A stretch of DNA of 64,000 nt from Thalassorhabdus alkalitolerans (GCF_042656585.1 NZ_JBHSPG010000023.1); one strand, 5' to 3'. Shown: positions 24,768 to 33,771, counted from the stretch's first letter. Numbers and translations: made by a program. Notes: a model not told the origin generated them from the sequence alone.

Positions 24768-25628
24768 ATGACAGACCGCAAAAACCGGCTGCTTCTTTTG
24801 CATGAAGCCACAGGAGCAGGGTGGAATACACTTAAAAAAATTTATACAATTGACCCCTCATTTTCTCTTCCTTTCGTCTTATCCCCCGCTTCTTTGTCAA
24901 AAGAATTGGCAATTCCACTTAAAAAAGCTTCTTCCTTAATTCATTTCCTTCAAAAAGAAAAAGGAAAAAGAACAGTTCAGTATTATTTGGATCGAAATAT
25001 TATGATTATGACACCTTTTGATTCCATGTATCCCCGACGTTTATTTCATATGCATGATCCCCCCTGGGTGCTTTACATCAAAGGACAGACAGATATTTTA
25101 AAGAAATCCTCTTTCTTAGCGGTTGTCGGGACAAGACAGCCTACCTCGTACGGTCTGCAGGCTATGGAAATGCTCCTCCCTCCGATTATTAAGAGACGAA
25201 CTGTTATCATTTCCGGTCTTGCCAAAGGTGTGGATACAAGAGCCCACCAACTTGCTATGTCTAATCAAGGGTATACGATTGCTGTCTGTGGAAGTGGATT
25301 TAATTATATGTATCCTCGTGAAAATCTTGCCTTCTCCCGAATCATCTCCCAATCCCATTTACTTGTAAGCGAATATCCACCTCATACTCCTCCAGCCAAA
25401 TGGCAGTTCCCAATGAGAAACCGAATAATTAGTTCATTGTCTGACGCTGTTTTTGTTATTGAAGCAGGGGCCAAAAGCGGCTCCTTAATCACTGCATCTC
25501 AGGCCCTTGAGCAAGGCAGGGATGTTTACGCCCTGCCAGGACCAATCGACTCCAAAGTTTCCGCAGGCACAAATAAATTAATTCAAGACGGTGCTCGGCC
25601 GATACTGCATCCGGATGATCTTTTGTAA
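24768..25628 (+). CDS. dprA: DNA processing protein DprA (Smf)
   Basis: DprA binds incoming single-stranded DNA and loads RecA during transformation. The Rossmann-like core shows AVVGTRQPTSYG, IISGLAKGVDTRAH and AVCGSGFNYMYPREN, followed by RNRIISSLSDAVFVIEAGAKSGSLITA and ALPGPID. The 286-residue form has an N-terminal helical domain and no obvious extra C-terminal winged helix. It has a clear ribosome site (GGGAGG). A TATAAT lies 20 bp before the start without a good -35. It is upstream of topA, as in B. subtilis. Confidence 0.97.
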   Translation: MTDRKNRLLLLHEATGAGWNTLKKIYTIDPSFSLPFVLSPASLSKELAIPLKKASSLIHFLQKEKGKRTVQYYLDRNIMIMTPFDSMYPRRLFHMHDPPWVLYIKGQTDILKKSSFLAVVGTRQPTSYGLQAMEMLLPPIIKRRTVIISGLAKGVDTRAHQLAMSNQGYTIAVCGSGFNYMYPRENLAFSRIISQSHLLVSEYPPHTPPAKWQFPMRNRIISSLSDAVFVIEAGAKSGSLITASQALEQGRDVYALPGPIDSKVSAGTNKLIQDGARPILHPDDLL

Positions 25629-25684
25629 GAGCTCTGGTAAAAAGTGATGATTGATGTTCTAAAACCTTATAATGCTGGATAAAA

Positions 25685-25838
25685 GGGGCGAGACGCCTTC
25701 GGGAATAGTATGAGCCAAAGGTTCCGCAAGATTTTCCTGAGTAAGTTGAAGGTCTGCTGAGGCAAAGAGGACACCTTGAATGAGAAAGAGTGAAATATGA
25801 ATGGATGTCGCACTGGTGGAAGCGAGCGTCTATTAACG
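25685..25838. repeat. Degenerate copy of a Bacillaceae palindromic intergenic repeat
   Basis: The 546-bp dprA-topA gap has no gene that I can support. Its left part begins GGGGCGAGACGCCTTCGGG and ends GGAAGCGAGCGTCTATTAACG. The ends carry inverted arms AGACGC (25691-25696) and GCGTCT (25826-25831), with interior pieces GAGCC, TTCCGCAAG and GCTGAGG. This order recalls the repeat family with GGCGAGACTCCTGCGGG ... GCGGAAAGCGAGCGTCT ends that is common in alkaliphilic and halophilic bacilli. The match is from memory; the interior is clearly decayed. Confidence 0.5.
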
Positions 25839-25847
25839 AAAACCATC

Positions 25848-25872
25848 AAAAAGGTGTAATAACACTTTTTAT
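25848..25872 (+). terminator. Hairpin terminator in the dprA-topA gap
   Basis: AAAAAGGTGT / ACACTTTTTA with an AATA loop, one G-T wobble and a T run. It probably ends dprA transcripts. From here to 26103 I see only AT-rich sequence. Confidence 0.6.
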
Positions 25873-26103
25873 AAAAAGAAAAAAGAGCAAATTAAAAGGA
25901 AAAAAATAGAATAGTAAGGAATAAAATTGGCAATGAAAGGAATGAAAAATATGCTTTAAGAAATTTTTGGGTAGACATAAACCATAAACTGTGAAAAAAT
26001 GATTGTGATTTATCACTCTTTGCGCCTGGCTGACAGGGACCAGTATAGTGGCACTCAGATTTTATTATAAGTATCGGATAAACAGAACACATGAAATAAG
26101 AAT

Positions 26104-26133
26104 TTGACAAAGACAAATGCGGTGATTGATACT
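26104..26133 (+). promoter_or_regulatory. SigA promoter of topA
   Basis: Perfect TTGACA (26104-26109), 18-bp spacer, GATACT (26128-26133), about 40 bp upstream of the topA ATG. In this family supercoiling often controls such promoters, but nothing in the sequence proves it here. Confidence 0.65.
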
Positions 26134-26174
26134 AATGAAGATTTATAACTCCAAAGGGGGAGAACACAAAAGAA

Positions 26175-28247
26175 ATGGCAGATTATTTAGTAATCGTTGA
26201 ATCTCCCGCTAAAGCAAAAACGATAGGTAAATATCTTGGGAAAAAATATATCGTGAAAGCATCAATGGGTCACGTCCGGGATCTACCAAAAAGTCAAATG
26301 GGAGTAGACACAACTAATCAGTACGAACCAAAATACATTACCATAAGGGGAAAAGGCCCGGTCTTAAAAGAATTAAAGACCGCTGCTAAAAAAGTTAAAA
26401 AGATTTATTTAGCAGCTGACCCCGACAGAGAAGGGGAAGCCATAGCCTGGCACCTCGCTCACAGCCTGGATATCGACGAAGATTCCGATTGCCGAGTAGT
26501 ATTTAACGAAATTACCAAGGCTGCAATTAAGGATGCATTTAAGCATCCACGCCCGATTAACATGGATTTGGTTGACGCTCAGCAGGCACGAAGGATTCTT
26601 GACCGGCTTGTCGGCTATAACATCAGCCCTCTTTTATGGAAGAAAGTAAAGAAGGGGTTAAGTGCCGGAAGAGTTCAGTCCATTGCAGTCAAGATGATTA
26701 TTGAGCGTGAAAAAGAAATAAAAGAATTTGTCCCGGAAGAATATTGGAGTATTAAAGGCTCTTTTCTTTATGGAAAAGAATCATTTGAAGCTAAATTCTA
26801 CGGCCAGGATGGAAAAAAACTCGAACTGAACTCAGAAGAAGATGTACAGAATGTGTTAAAGAAGCTAAAGGGAGAGGAGTTTCTTATTGATTCTGTAAAA
26901 AAGCGAGAGCGCCGAAGAAATCCTGTGTTGCCTTTTACAACCTCTTCCCTTCAGCAGGAAGCTGCCAGAAAACTGAATTTCAGGGCAAAGAAAACAATGA
27001 TGATTGCTCAGCAGCTTTATGAAGGAATCGATATTGGCAAAGAAGGGACAATAGGGTTAATTACCTATATGAGAACAGACTCTACCCGGATTTCTGATAC
27101 AGCGAAAGAGGAAACAAAACAATACATTCAAGATACGTATGGCAAAGAGTACATCGGTGGAGGTAAAAAATCACAAAAGAAAGACAGTAAGTCACAGGAC
27201 GCTCACGAAGCTGTACGTCCCACCTCTGTACTGAAAGATCCCAAAACAATCAAACAGTATTTGAGCCGTGATCAGTTCCGCCTCTACAAGTTAATCTGGG
27301 AAAGGCTCGTTGCAAGCGAAATGGCTCCCGCTGTAATGGATACGATGACAGTAGACCTTACAAATGAGGGTGTGATTTTTCGGGCCACTGGATCAAAGGT
27401 TAAATTTCCAGGCTTCATGAAAGTTTATGTTGAAGGTAATGATGATGGAAAGAAGGAAGAAGATAAGTTCCTCCCTGATTTAAAAGAAGGAGAAACGGTG
27501 AAGAAAGAGGAGCTTGAACCGAATCAGCACTTTACTCAGCCGCCTCCGCGCTATACGGAAGCAAGACTGGTACGTACAATGGAGGAGCTTGGAATCGGGC
27601 GTCCGTCCACCTATGCTCCAACCCTTGACACGATCCAGAGAAGAGGATATGTGGCTCTTGAGGATAAAAGATTTGTTCCGACAGAGCTTGGCGAGATCGT
27701 TCTTGAATTAATTGTTGAATTTTTCCCGGAAATTCTAGATGTTGAATTTACAGCAAAAATGGAAAACGACTTAGACTTCATTGAAGAAGGACGAGAAGAC
27801 TGGATCAGGATTATTGATACCTTCTATCAGGACTTTGAAAAGCGGCTTACCGTTGCAGAAGAAGAAATGAAGGAAGTTGAAATCAAAGATGAACCGGCTG
27901 GAGAAGACTGTGAGAAGTGCGGACACGAAATGGTCTATAAGATGGGGCGTTACGGAAAATTTATGGCATGCTCTAATTTTCCTGACTGTCGAAATACGAA
28001 AGCGATCGTAAAGGATATTGGCGTCAAATGCCCAAGCTGTAAAGAAGGTAATATCGTTGAAAGAAAAAGCAAAAAACGCCGGACGTTTTATGGTTGTGAC
28101 CGCTATCCAGAATGCGAGTTTGTCTCCTGGGATAAACCAATATCCCGTCCTTGCCCGAAATGTGAAGGGCTCCTTGTGGAAAAGAAAACGAAAAAGGGCG
28201 TTCATGTTCAATGCGCTGAATGTGATTACAAGGAAGAGCCGAACTAA
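26175..28247 (+). CDS. topA: DNA topoisomerase I
   Basis: Type IA enzyme that relaxes negative supercoils. The Toprim domain comes first (YLVIVESPAKAKTIGKYLG, then AADPDREGEAIAWHL). The catalytic tyrosine is Tyr298 in GLITYMRTDSTRIS. The AHEAVRPTS and RYTEARLVRTMEELGIGRPS motifs follow. Three C-terminal zinc-ribbon modules are visible (CEKCGHEM...CSNFPDC, CPSCKEGN...CDRYPEC, CPKCEGLL...CAEC). The length of 690 residues is normal. The ribosome site GGGGGAG is about 13 nt before ATG, slightly far. Confidence 0.98.
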   Translation: MADYLVIVESPAKAKTIGKYLGKKYIVKASMGHVRDLPKSQMGVDTTNQYEPKYITIRGKGPVLKELKTAAKKVKKIYLAADPDREGEAIAWHLAHSLDIDEDSDCRVVFNEITKAAIKDAFKHPRPINMDLVDAQQARRILDRLVGYNISPLLWKKVKKGLSAGRVQSIAVKMIIEREKEIKEFVPEEYWSIKGSFLYGKESFEAKFYGQDGKKLELNSEEDVQNVLKKLKGEEFLIDSVKKRERRRNPVLPFTTSSLQQEAARKLNFRAKKTMMIAQQLYEGIDIGKEGTIGLITYMRTDSTRISDTAKEETKQYIQDTYGKEYIGGGKKSQKKDSKSQDAHEAVRPTSVLKDPKTIKQYLSRDQFRLYKLIWERLVASEMAPAVMDTMTVDLTNEGVIFRATGSKVKFPGFMKVYVEGNDDGKKEEDKFLPDLKEGETVKKEELEPNQHFTQPPPRYTEARLVRTMEELGIGRPSTYAPTLDTIQRRGYVALEDKRFVPTELGEIVLELIVEFFPEILDVEFTAKMENDLDFIEEGREDWIRIIDTFYQDFEKRLTVAEEEMKEVEIKDEPAGEDCEKCGHEMVYKMGRYGKFMACSNFPDCRNTKAIVKDIGVKCPSCKEGNIVERKSKKRRTFYGCDRYPECEFVSWDKPISRPCPKCEGLLVEKKTKKGVHVQCAECDYKEEPN

Positions 28248-28285
28248 TCTCTTGTGAAACAAAAATGAAATCGGTATAGTAAGTA

Positions 28286-28320
28286 GGAGAAACCCCTTTT
28301 CTAAAAAAGGGGCTTTCCTA
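28286..28320 (+). terminator. Probable terminator after topA
   Basis: Stem CCCCTTTT (28293-28300) / AAAAGGGG (28305-28312), extended by AAA/TTT across a bulged C. The following T run is short, so termination may be partial. Confidence 0.6.
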
Positions 28321-28404
28321 TGTTCTTTTAGAATAGCTTGTAAAGTTGAAAATGATGCCACAGCATAATAAATAAGAAACAAGTATATAGAATGGAGTTT
28401 TAGA

Positions 28405-29709
28405 ATGATGAACACGACAGTTAATGTGATAGGAGCCGGTCTGGCAGGAAGTGAAGCTGCATGGCAGCTTGCCAAAAGAGGGATCCAAGTAAAATTGTAT
28501 GAAATGAGGCCTGTAAAACAGACCCCGGCTCACCACACGGATAAGTTCGCCGAGCTTGTCTGCAGCAACTCCCTGAGAGCAAACGGTCTGACAAACGCAG
28601 TAGGCGTGTTAAAAGAAGAAATGAGAGAAATGGATTCTGTAATCATTCGTTCTGCAGATGATTGTTCTGTACCTGCCGGCGGAGCCTTAGCTGTTGACCG
28701 CCATGAATTTGCAGGGCTTGTCACTTCTCGGGTGAAGGAACATCCAAATGTGGAAGTCATTCACGAAGAAATTACCAGCCTTCCTGAAGGACCGACGATT
28801 ATAGCAACGGGTCCATTGACTACAGAAGGCCTGTCTCAGACGATAAAGGATTTAACAGGTGAAGAATACCTTTATTTCTATGATGCTGCAGCACCCATTA
28901 TTGAAACGGACAGCATAGATATGAATAAAGCTTATCTCAAATCAAGATATGATAAAGGAGAAGCTGCTTATATTAACTGTCCAATGACAGAAGAAGAATT
29001 TGATGAGTTTTATGAGGCGTTAACTTCAGCTGAAACAGTTCCATTGAAAGAATTTGAAAAAGAAATCTTCTTTGAGGGCTGCATGCCGATCGAGATCATG
29101 GCTAAAAGAGGAAAAAAGACCATGCTTTTTGGTCCGATGAAGCCCGTCGGCCTTGAACATCCTGAAACAGGAAAGCGGCCATACGCTGTTGTGCAGTTAC
29201 GGCAGGATAATCAGTCAGGCACTCTTTACAATATAGTTGGCTTTCAAACTCACTTAAAGTGGGGACCCCAGAAAGAAGTAATCAGAAAAATCCCGGGATT
29301 GGAAAATGCCGAAGTGGTCAGATATGGCGTGATGCATCGCAATACCTTTATTAACTCACCAAACGTATTAAAGCCGACCTACCAGTTCAAAGATCGGGAG
29401 GATTTGTTTTTTGCAGGACAAATTACTGGAGTAGAGGGTTACGTGGAATCAGCTGCTGCAGGATTGATCGCCGGAATCAATGCAGCCCGATTCGTCCAGG
29501 GAGAAGAGCTTGCTGTACTTCCACAAGAAACCATTTTAGGAGCCATGGCCAATTACATTACAACAGCCAACCCGGATAATTTTCAGCCAATGAATGCAAA
29601 TTTTGGGCTTCTTCCGCCGCTTGAGAATAGAATAAAAAATAAAAAAGAAAGAAATGAACAATTGGCTCAGCGAGCATTGGGAGCAATTCAGAATTTTGTG
29701 AAAAGATAA
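28405..29709 (+). CDS. trmFO: tRNA uracil-54 C5-methyltransferase TrmFO (folate/FAD-dependent)
   Basis: TrmFO makes ribothymidine 54 in tRNA using methylenetetrahydrofolate and FADH2. The N-terminal dinucleotide motif is VNVIGAGLAGSEAAWQLAKR (about residues 5-24). Family signatures include LVCSNSLRANGL, with the cysteine near residue 53, and the C-terminal FFAGQITGVEGYVESAAAGL. It has 434 residues, as in B. subtilis, with which it shares long identical stretches. It is followed by the xerC promoter but probably also reads through into xerC. Confidence 0.98.
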   Translation: MMNTTVNVIGAGLAGSEAAWQLAKRGIQVKLYEMRPVKQTPAHHTDKFAELVCSNSLRANGLTNAVGVLKEEMREMDSVIIRSADDCSVPAGGALAVDRHEFAGLVTSRVKEHPNVEVIHEEITSLPEGPTIIATGPLTTEGLSQTIKDLTGEEYLYFYDAAAPIIETDSIDMNKAYLKSRYDKGEAAYINCPMTEEEFDEFYEALTSAETVPLKEFEKEIFFEGCMPIEIMAKRGKKTMLFGPMKPVGLEHPETGKRPYAVVQLRQDNQSGTLYNIVGFQTHLKWGPQKEVIRKIPGLENAEVVRYGVMHRNTFINSPNVLKPTYQFKDREDLFFAGQITGVEGYVESAAAGLIAGINAARFVQGEELAVLPQETILGAMANYITTANPDNFQPMNANFGLLPPLENRIKNKKERNEQLAQRALGAIQNFVKR

Positions 29710-29718
29710 ACATCTTCC

Positions 29719-29747
29719 TTGCTCTCCAAAAACAGGTATGGTAAAAT
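29719..29747 (+). promoter_or_regulatory. Probable promoter of xerC-hslVU-codY
   Basis: TTGCTC (29719-29724), 17-bp spacer, TAAAAT (29742-29747), with TGG just before the -10 (extended -10). It ends 25 bp before the xerC start. Confidence 0.55.
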
Positions 29748-29772
29748 TTAATAGCTTTTGTGAGGTGGTGTA

Positions 29773-30684
29773 ATGAAAGAGGCGCCCTTTCAAGCTCTGG
29801 GAGAGAATTTTTTTAAATTTATGCAGGTCGAAAAAAATGCTTCTCCTATGACGTTGGAAGCATATTCCCTTGATCTGTCTGATTTTGAAAAGTTTTTGGA
29901 TGCAGAGGCGGTATCAAGCCCAAAAGAGGCCGATGACCGCCTTGTTCGTTTGTATTTTACCCATTTATACGATAAAGGGTACAAACGCACCTCGCTTTCC
30001 CGAAAAATATCGGCCTTGCGGACGTTTTATAAATATCTAATGAGGGAAGGGCTGATAACTGAGAATCCCTTTGCTTTAACCACGCTTCCAAAAAAGGAGC
30101 TGAGGCTCCCTCATTTTTTATATGCCAAGGAGTTAGAAGCACTCTTTCAATCATTTGATGCTTCTAAAGCCCTCGACCAGCGGGACCTTGCATTGTTTGA
30201 GATCCTATATGCCACAGGAATAAGAGTCAGCGAATGCTGCAATGTAAAGCTTTCTCATATTGATTTTTCTTTAGGAACCATTTTTGTGAAAGGGAAAGGC
30301 AATAAGGAGCGATATACCCCGATTGGATCGTTTGCTCTTGATGCCATTGACCGGTATACAAAGAATGGAAGGTTGCATTTACTTAAGAAATCAAGTCATA
30401 AAGACTCAGAATACCTATTTTTGAATCATCTCGGCACTCCGATAACAGACAGAGGAATTCGCCATGTGGTTACGAAACGAATGAAAAAGGTTTCGTTAAC
30501 TCTTCATGCCTCTCCCCATTCTCTCAGGCATACGTTTGCTACACATTTACTGGATAATGGTGCGGATATCAGAGCCGTACAGGATCTTCTGGGACACGAA
30601 AATCTATCAACAACCCAGCTGTATACCCATGTAACGAAAGAACGGTTAAAAAATGTCTACCAACAGGCACATCCGCGTGCCTAA
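29773..30684 (+). CDS. xerC: Tyrosine recombinase XerC (CodV)
   Basis: XerC, with XerD, resolves chromosome dimers at dif. The N-terminal SAM-like core-binding domain ends near residue 95. The catalytic domain shows the first Arg in LYATGIRVSE, Lys in FVKGKGNKERY, HSLRHTFATHLLD with His-x-x-Arg, LLGHENLSTTQ, and the nucleophile Tyr in TQLYTHVTKERL. It has 303 residues. The gene is codV in B. subtilis and heads the codV-clpQ-clpY-codY operon; the same order is seen here. Confidence 0.97.
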   Translation: MKEAPFQALGENFFKFMQVEKNASPMTLEAYSLDLSDFEKFLDAEAVSSPKEADDRLVRLYFTHLYDKGYKRTSLSRKISALRTFYKYLMREGLITENPFALTTLPKKELRLPHFLYAKELEALFQSFDASKALDQRDLALFEILYATGIRVSECCNVKLSHIDFSLGTIFVKGKGNKERYTPIGSFALDAIDRYTKNGRLHLLKKSSHKDSEYLFLNHLGTPITDRGIRHVVTKRMKKVSLTLHASPHSLRHTFATHLLDNGADIRAVQDLLGHENLSTTQLYTHVTKERLKNVYQQAHPRA

Positions 30685-30702
30685 ACAAAGGGGGAGTCAT
30701 TC

Positions 30703-31245
30703 ATGGAACAATCCTTTCATGCGACCACCATATTTGCAGTCCACCATAATGGAAAAGGGGCGATGGCAGGAGATGGCCAGGTAACCTTTGGACAGTCGGT
30801 GGTGATGAAACATACAGCAAAAAAAGTAAGAAAGATCTACAATGGCAAAGTACTTGCCGGGTTTGCCGGTTCGGTAGCAGACGCGTTCACTCTGTTTGAG
30901 AAGTTTGAGGTGAAGCTTCAGGAGTTTAGCGGTGATTTAAAAAGAGCCGCTGTAGAGCTTGCTAAGGAATGGCGCAGTGATAAGGTATTAAGGCGTTTGG
31001 AGGCCATGTTGATTGTGATGGATAAAGAGATCATTCTCTTAGTTTCAGGCACGGGTGAGGTGATTGAGCCAGACGATGGGATATTAGCTATCGGCTCAGG
31101 AGGAAATTTTGCTTTGGCGGCTGGAAGAGCACTAAAGAGAAATGCGACTCATATGAGTGCAAAGGAAATGGCTGAAGAATCCTTGAAAACCGCTGGCGAT
31201 ATCTGCGTGTTTACAAATGATCAGCTTGTTGTTGAGGAAATATAA
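30703..31245 (+). CDS. hslV: ATP-dependent protease peptidase subunit HslV (ClpQ/CodW)
   Basis: Proteasome-like peptidase that forms rings with HslU. The 180-residue protein has the conserved AMAGDGQVTFGQ, GFAGSVADAFTLFE and AIGSGGNFALAAGRAL segments. The N-terminus reads MEQSFHATTIFAV. In Gram-negative HslV the mature chain begins at the TT; B. subtilis ClpQ instead uses an N-terminal Ser directly after Met. Here Met is followed by Glu-Gln, so either processing to Thr8 or to Ser4 is needed. It sits 18 bp after xerC and is followed by hslU. Confidence 0.97.
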   Translation: MEQSFHATTIFAVHHNGKGAMAGDGQVTFGQSVVMKHTAKKVRKIYNGKVLAGFAGSVADAFTLFEKFEVKLQEFSGDLKRAAVELAKEWRSDKVLRRLEAMLIVMDKEIILLVSGTGEVIEPDDGILAIGSGGNFALAAGRALKRNATHMSAKEMAEESLKTAGDICVFTNDQLVVEEI

Positions 31246-31302
31246 GGCCTTGGCTCCGGATGCTTCATGTTCAACAAATTTTGATGAAAGGGGAGAACCC
31301 GT

Positions 31303-32697
31303 TTGGAAACCCCATTAAGCCCAAGACAGATTGTTGAAAAGCTGGATCAATACATTGTTGGTCAAAAAGACGCAAAACGTTCAGTAGCTGTTGCTTTACG
31401 AAACAGGTACCGTCGCAGTAAGCTAGAAGAGAGTCTAAAAGATGATATCACACCTAAGAATATTTTAATGATTGGTCCGACAGGAGTAGGAAAGACAGAA
31501 ATTGCAAGACGTCTGGCAAAACTTGTAGGAGCTCCTTTCATTAAAGTCGAAGCGACCAAATTTACTGAAGTTGGCTATGTAGGACGTGATGTCGAATCAA
31601 TGGTAAGGGACTTGGTGGAATCAGCTGCTCGTCTTGTGAAAGAGGAGAAGATGTCGGAGGTAAGAAAACAGGCTGAAGAGCTGGCCAACAAAAAGCTTGT
31701 CAAACTTTTGGCTCCTGCCGCCAAAAAACAAAATCAGCAATTTTCCAATCCTTTTGAAATGATTTTTCAGCAACAGGAGAAGCAGTCAGAAGAAACAGAA
31801 GAGGAAGACCAAACCGTTTCACAAAAGAGAAGGCAGCTTGCTCACCAGCTGGCGATGGGTGAGCTTGAGGATCACCTTGTCACAGTAGAGGTAGAGGAGC
31901 AGACACAATCCTTTATGGATATGTTTCAAGGCGCTGGCATGGAGCAGATGGGCATGAATATGCAAGAAATGCTTGGAAATATGATGCCAAAGAAAAAGAA
32001 AAAGCGCCGACTTGCAGTAAGGGAAGCCAGGAAGCTTCTCATTGAAGACGAAGCTCAAAAGCTCATTGATATGGATGAGGTTTCCCAAGAGGCTGTTTCA
32101 AAGGCTGAACAGCTGGGTATCATTTTCATAGATGAAATTGATAAAGTGGCAGCGAAGCAGCAAGGAGGAAATGCGGATGTGTCCCGAGAAGGGGTGCAAA
32201 GAGACATTCTTCCTGTTGTTGAAGGTTCTACGGTAAGCACAAAATTTGGCCCGGTAAAAACAGACCATATGTTATTTGTGGCAGCTGGCGCTTTTCACAT
32301 TGCAAAGCCGTCTGATTTAATCCCTGAGCTGCAGGGGAGGTTTCCAATCAGGGTAGAGCTGTCCAGCTTAACAATTGAAGATTTCGTGCGCATTCTAACC
32401 GAACCGACAAATGCCCTTCTGAAACAATATCAAGCTTTATTAGGCACAGAAGGTATAAATGTGGAATTTTCTGACGATGCTGTACGTAAAATCGCTGAAA
32501 TGGCACAAAGTGTGAATCAAAACACGGAGAATATCGGGGCGCGTCGGCTCCATACGCTGCTGGAACGTTTGCTGGAGGATTTATCATTTGAAGCCCCTGA
32601 TATCACCTTAGAAAAAATCACTATCACACCAGAGTATGTAGAGGAAAAGCTGTCTTCCATCACAAAAGATCGAGATATGAGTCAATATATTTTATAG
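31303..32697 (+). CDS. hslU: ATP-dependent protease ATPase subunit HslU (ClpY)
   Basis: AAA+ unfoldase partner of HslV. It starts at TTG 31303, with AAAGGGGAG upstream, giving the family N-terminus METPLSPRQIVEKLDQYIVGQ. Walker A GPTGVGKTE is at residues 58-66, and Walker B IIFIDEIDK follows the inserted I domain (about 110-245). The pore loop GYVGRDVES and the C-terminal ending ITKDRDMSQYIL needed to activate HslV are intact. The length of 464 residues is normal. Confidence 0.98.
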   Translation: METPLSPRQIVEKLDQYIVGQKDAKRSVAVALRNRYRRSKLEESLKDDITPKNILMIGPTGVGKTEIARRLAKLVGAPFIKVEATKFTEVGYVGRDVESMVRDLVESAARLVKEEKMSEVRKQAEELANKKLVKLLAPAAKKQNQQFSNPFEMIFQQQEKQSEETEEEDQTVSQKRRQLAHQLAMGELEDHLVTVEVEEQTQSFMDMFQGAGMEQMGMNMQEMLGNMMPKKKKKRRLAVREARKLLIEDEAQKLIDMDEVSQEAVSKAEQLGIIFIDEIDKVAAKQQGGNADVSREGVQRDILPVVEGSTVSTKFGPVKTDHMLFVAAGAFHIAKPSDLIPELQGRFPIRVELSSLTIEDFVRILTEPTNALLKQYQALLGTEGINVEFSDDAVRKIAEMAQSVNQNTENIGARRLHTLLERLLEDLSFEAPDITLEKITITPEYVEEKLSSITKDRDMSQYIL

Positions 32698-32717
32698 GAT
32701 GTCAGGAGGAAAATGGT

Positions 32718-33497
32718 ATGGATCTATTAAATAGATCAAGAAAGATTAATGATATGCTGCAAAAAACAGCTGGAGACCATGTGAATTTTAAAGATATGGC
32801 TGAAACAATGAGTGAGGTCATTGATGCCAATATCTTTGTAGTCAGCCGTCGAGGAAAGTTATTGGGTTATTCGTTGAAGCAGGAAATAGAGAACGATCGC
32901 ATGCAACAGATGCTTGAAGAACGGAAGTTTCCAGAAGAGTATACAACCGGACTTTTTAAGATTGAGGAAACATCTCCTAACCTGGATGTAAATAGTGATT
33001 ATACAGCATTCCCTATTGAGAACCGTGACCTTTTCAGCTCAGGTTTAACCACCATTGTGCCGATCATTGGGGGAGGACAGCGATTAGGAACTTTAGTGCT
33101 TGCCCGTCTTAATGATTCATTTGACGATGACGATCTTATTCTTGCCGAGTACGGTGCAACTGTAGTTGGTATGGAAATCCTCCATGAAAAAACACAGGAG
33201 ATTGAAGAGGAAGCACGAAGCAAGGCTGTCGTACAAATGGCTATCAGCTCTCTGTCTTATAGTGAACTGGAAGCTGTTGAACATATTTTTGAAGAGCTCG
33301 ATGGAAAAGAAGGACTCCTGGTAGCGAGTAAAATAGCAGACCGTGTAGGGATTACCCGCTCGGTAATTGTTAATGCACTACGTAAGCTGGAAAGTGCAGG
33401 AGTTATTGAGTCCCGCTCACTAGGGATGAAAGGAACGTATATAAAGATCTTAAACGATAAATTTTTAGTGGAGTTGGAGAAGTTAAAAACAAGCTGA
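32718..33497 (+). CDS. codY: GTP-sensing global transcriptional regulator CodY
   Basis: CodY represses stationary-phase, amino-acid and motility genes when GTP and branched-chain amino acids are plentiful. An N-terminal GAF domain (about residues 1-155) binds isoleucine/valine. The C-terminal winged helix is ASKIADRVGITRSVIVNALR (about 204-223), followed by KLESAGVIESRSLGMKGTYI. It has 259 residues. It is the last gene of the xerC-hslV-hslU-codY unit and ends at a strong terminator, directly upstream of the flagellar operon, which CodY is known to repress in B. subtilis. Confidence 0.98.
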   Translation: MDLLNRSRKINDMLQKTAGDHVNFKDMAETMSEVIDANIFVVSRRGKLLGYSLKQEIENDRMQQMLEERKFPEEYTTGLFKIEETSPNLDVNSDYTAFPIENRDLFSSGLTTIVPIIGGGQRLGTLVLARLNDSFDDDDLILAEYGATVVGMEILHEKTQEIEEEARSKAVVQMAISSLSYSELEAVEHIFEELDGKEGLLVASKIADRVGITRSVIVNALRKLESAGVIESRSLGMKGTYIKILNDKFLVELEKLKTS

Positions 33498-33512
33498 CTA
33501 AATAGAATCTTG

Positions 33513-33548
33513 AAAAACCAGGGAGCATTGTGCTCCCTGGTTTTTTTT
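33513..33548 (+). terminator. Terminator after codY
   Basis: A perfect 15-bp stem AAAAACCAGGGAGCA / TGCTCCCTGGTTTTT with a TTG loop and an eight-T run. It isolates the codY unit from the flagellar operon. Confidence 0.96.
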
Positions 33549-33558
33549 AGATCAGAAA

Positions 33559-33572
33559 GGAAAGCGTTTTCA
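33559..33572. promoter_or_regulatory. cre-like site (CcpA) upstream of the flagellar operon
   Basis: GGAAAGCGTTTTCA differs at one position from the common catabolite-responsive element form TGAAAGCGTTTTCA. It lies just past the codY terminator and about 170 bp before the flagellar promoter. Binding by CcpA is inferred from the motif only. Confidence 0.45.
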
Positions 33573-33742
33573 TCTCTTCGTAAGGTCAATTGTCCAAAAA
33601 GAAGGACATTGCTCCTCATCTATTAAGAAAAAAACAGAGGATAACCAAAAATATGGAACATTATTAGGTCAAAGGTACTGAATCTTATAGATCAATGAGG
33701 TTGGGTCTTTGCTAGTGATATAGAAAATATTAAGAAGAAAGT

Positions 33743-33771
33743 TAGACATATCTCACATATTTTAATACAAT
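33743..33771 (+). promoter_or_regulatory. SigA promoter of the fla/che operon
   Basis: TAGACA (33743-33748), 17-bp spacer, TACAAT (33766-33771), leaving a leader of about 95 nt before flgB. In the 372-bp codY-flgB gap I also see a hairpin at 33587-33611 (CAATTGTCC / GGACATTG with a bulge), but no SigD-type TAAA-N15-GCCGATAT promoter. Confidence 0.65.

Noticed and set aside
27771..28475. Long minus-strand open frame across the end of topA
   Set aside because: It lies antisense to the topA zinc-finger region and the terminator; no plausible start signal or domain.
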